Part shown: in pieces, positions 4,754 through 5,387 of the stretch | Layout: each line of letters begins with the position of its first letter | Numbering within the stretch: the first letter of the stretch is position 1 | Assembly: GCA_946184195.1 (NCBI GenBank) | Contig: CAMHEP010000094.1 | Span: 1 to 5,387, forward strand | DNA: 5,387 nucleotides | Direction of reading: 5' to 3' | Source of the DNA: an uncultured Bacteroidales bacterium | GTDB lineage: Bacteria > Bacteroidota > Bacteroidia > Bacteroidales > Paludibacteraceae | The notes under the pieces: model-generated | Told to the model about the DNA's origin: nothing | Databases searched by the model: none | Seen by the model: only the letters and a program-made list of their open reading frames with translations | Made by a program: the position numbers and the translations under genes

Positions 4754-5387
4754 ATGGCTGTAACTTTAGCAGATATTAAGAAACTGCGTGATATGACCGG
4801 TGCCGGCATGATGGATGTCAAGAAAGCACTGGAAGAGGCAAACGGCGACTTCGAGGTAGCCAAAGACCTGCTTCGTAAACGTGGTCAGGCTATCGCTGCT
4901 AAGCGTAGCGACCGCGAGGCAAGCGAGGGTTGCGTGCTGGCTAAGGCTGAGAACGGCTTCGGCTGTATCGTAGCTGTTAAGTGCGAGACCGACTTCGTGG
5001 CTAAGAACGCTGACTTCGTGGATATGGTGAAGAAGATCCTGGACATCGCGATGGCTGCTAAACCCGCTGACTTGGAAGCCCTGAAGGCTCTGAAAGCCGG
5101 AGAGCTGACCGTAGAGCAACTCGTTACCGAGCGTAGCGGTGTTACCGGCGAGAAGATGGAGTTGAGCGACTATGCTTTCCTCTCCGCTCCCGTCGTTGAC
5201 GCATACAACCACCTGGGCAACAAACTGTCCGCACTGACCGCTGCCGCTAATGCCGACGCTAACAAAGAGGTACTGCACGGTATCAGCATGCAGGTGGCAT
5301 CCATGAGCCCTATCGCTCTGGACGCTGAGCATGTGGCTGAACAGGTGAAGGCACACGAGTTGAGCGTGGCTATCGACAAGACCAAAC
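4754..5387 (+). CDS. tsf: Translation elongation factor Ts, N-terminal part (3' end outside window)
   Basis: EF-Ts catalyses GDP release from EF-Tu in the cytoplasm. The frame stays open from the ATG at 4754 to the right edge, giving 211 complete codons with no stop; the rest lies outside. The N-terminal UBA-like domain shows LADIKKLRDMTGAGMMDVKKAL (5-26, including the hallmark MTGAGMMD), then RKRGQAIAAK (41-50). The core domain has CETDFVAKN (77-85), containing the conserved TDFV that inserts into EF-Tu near its nucleotide site. Further on are RSGVTGEKMEL (127-137) and a second core repeat around QVASMSPIAL (180-189). It begins 33 bp after the rpsB stop with a strong AAGGAG. The opposite-strand open frames across it are shadows. 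Confidence 0.98.
   Translation, partial: MAVTLADIKKLRDMTGAGMMDVKKALEEANGDFEVAKDLLRKRGQAIAAKRSDREASEGCVLAKAENGFGCIVAVKCETDFVAKNADFVDMVKKILDIAMAAKPADLEALKALKAGELTVEQLVTERSGVTGEKMELSDYAFLSAPVVDAYNHLGNKLSALTAAANADANKEVLHGISMQVASMSPIALDAEHVAEQVKAHELSVAIDKTK

Noticed and set aside
4758..4765. TAACTTTA as a promoter -7 box inside the start of tsf
   Set aside because: It lacks the final G of TAnnTTTG, has no -33 partner about 20 bp upstream, and lies within conserved coding sequence.

Overview
The window looks like a chromosomal segment of a member of the Bacteroidota, most likely the order Bacteroidales. Three things point there. Both recognisable promoters fit the Bacteroidetes pattern (TTTG-type -33 box, about 20 bp, TAnnTTTG -7 box). 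Most genes start after A-rich leaders without a Shine-Dalgarno sequence. The ribosomal-protein order rplM-rpsI-rpsB-tsf, and the sequences of S2, L13 and the TonB-dependent receptor, read as Bacteroidales types. Genus cannot be fixed from the sequence alone. Every gene belongs to a recognisable family, and no phage, insertion sequence, CRISPR array, tRNA or rRNA is visible.

Left part (1-776, + strand): the C-terminal end of a TonB-dependent outer-membrane receptor, cut by the window edge. It converges, with only 32 bp between stop codons, on a two-gene minus-strand unit (2594 down to 809). That unit encodes pseudouridine-5'-phosphate glycosidase (PsuG) and, one base after its stop codon, an EamA/DMT-family membrane transporter. 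No pseudouridine kinase gene accompanies them here.

Middle (2595-2855): a divergent regulatory region. A minus-strand promoter drives psuG and a strong plus-strand promoter drives the ribosomal operon, with an A-rich tract between them. The ribosomal transcript starts with a roughly 130-nt 5' leader that can fold into several hairpins and is a candidate autoregulatory leader.

Right part (2856-5387, + strand): rplM (L13), rpsI (S9), rpsB (S2, with a 56-residue charged low-complexity tail) and tsf (EF-Ts, cut by the right edge). The joints are very uneven: 9 bp between rplM and rpsI, 158 bp between rpsI and rpsB, and 33 bp between rpsB and tsf. The 158-bp gap has no visible promoter but holds inverted repeats with two mutually exclusive pairings, so it may be an internal regulatory RNA for the rpsB-tsf half. 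tsf has a strong AAGGAG Shine-Dalgarno sequence, unlike its neighbours and unusual for this phylum.

The most interesting material is therefore non-coding: the rplM leader and the rpsI-rpsB spacer. Second is the pairing of psuG with an EamA transporter instead of its usual kinase and nucleoside-transporter partners.
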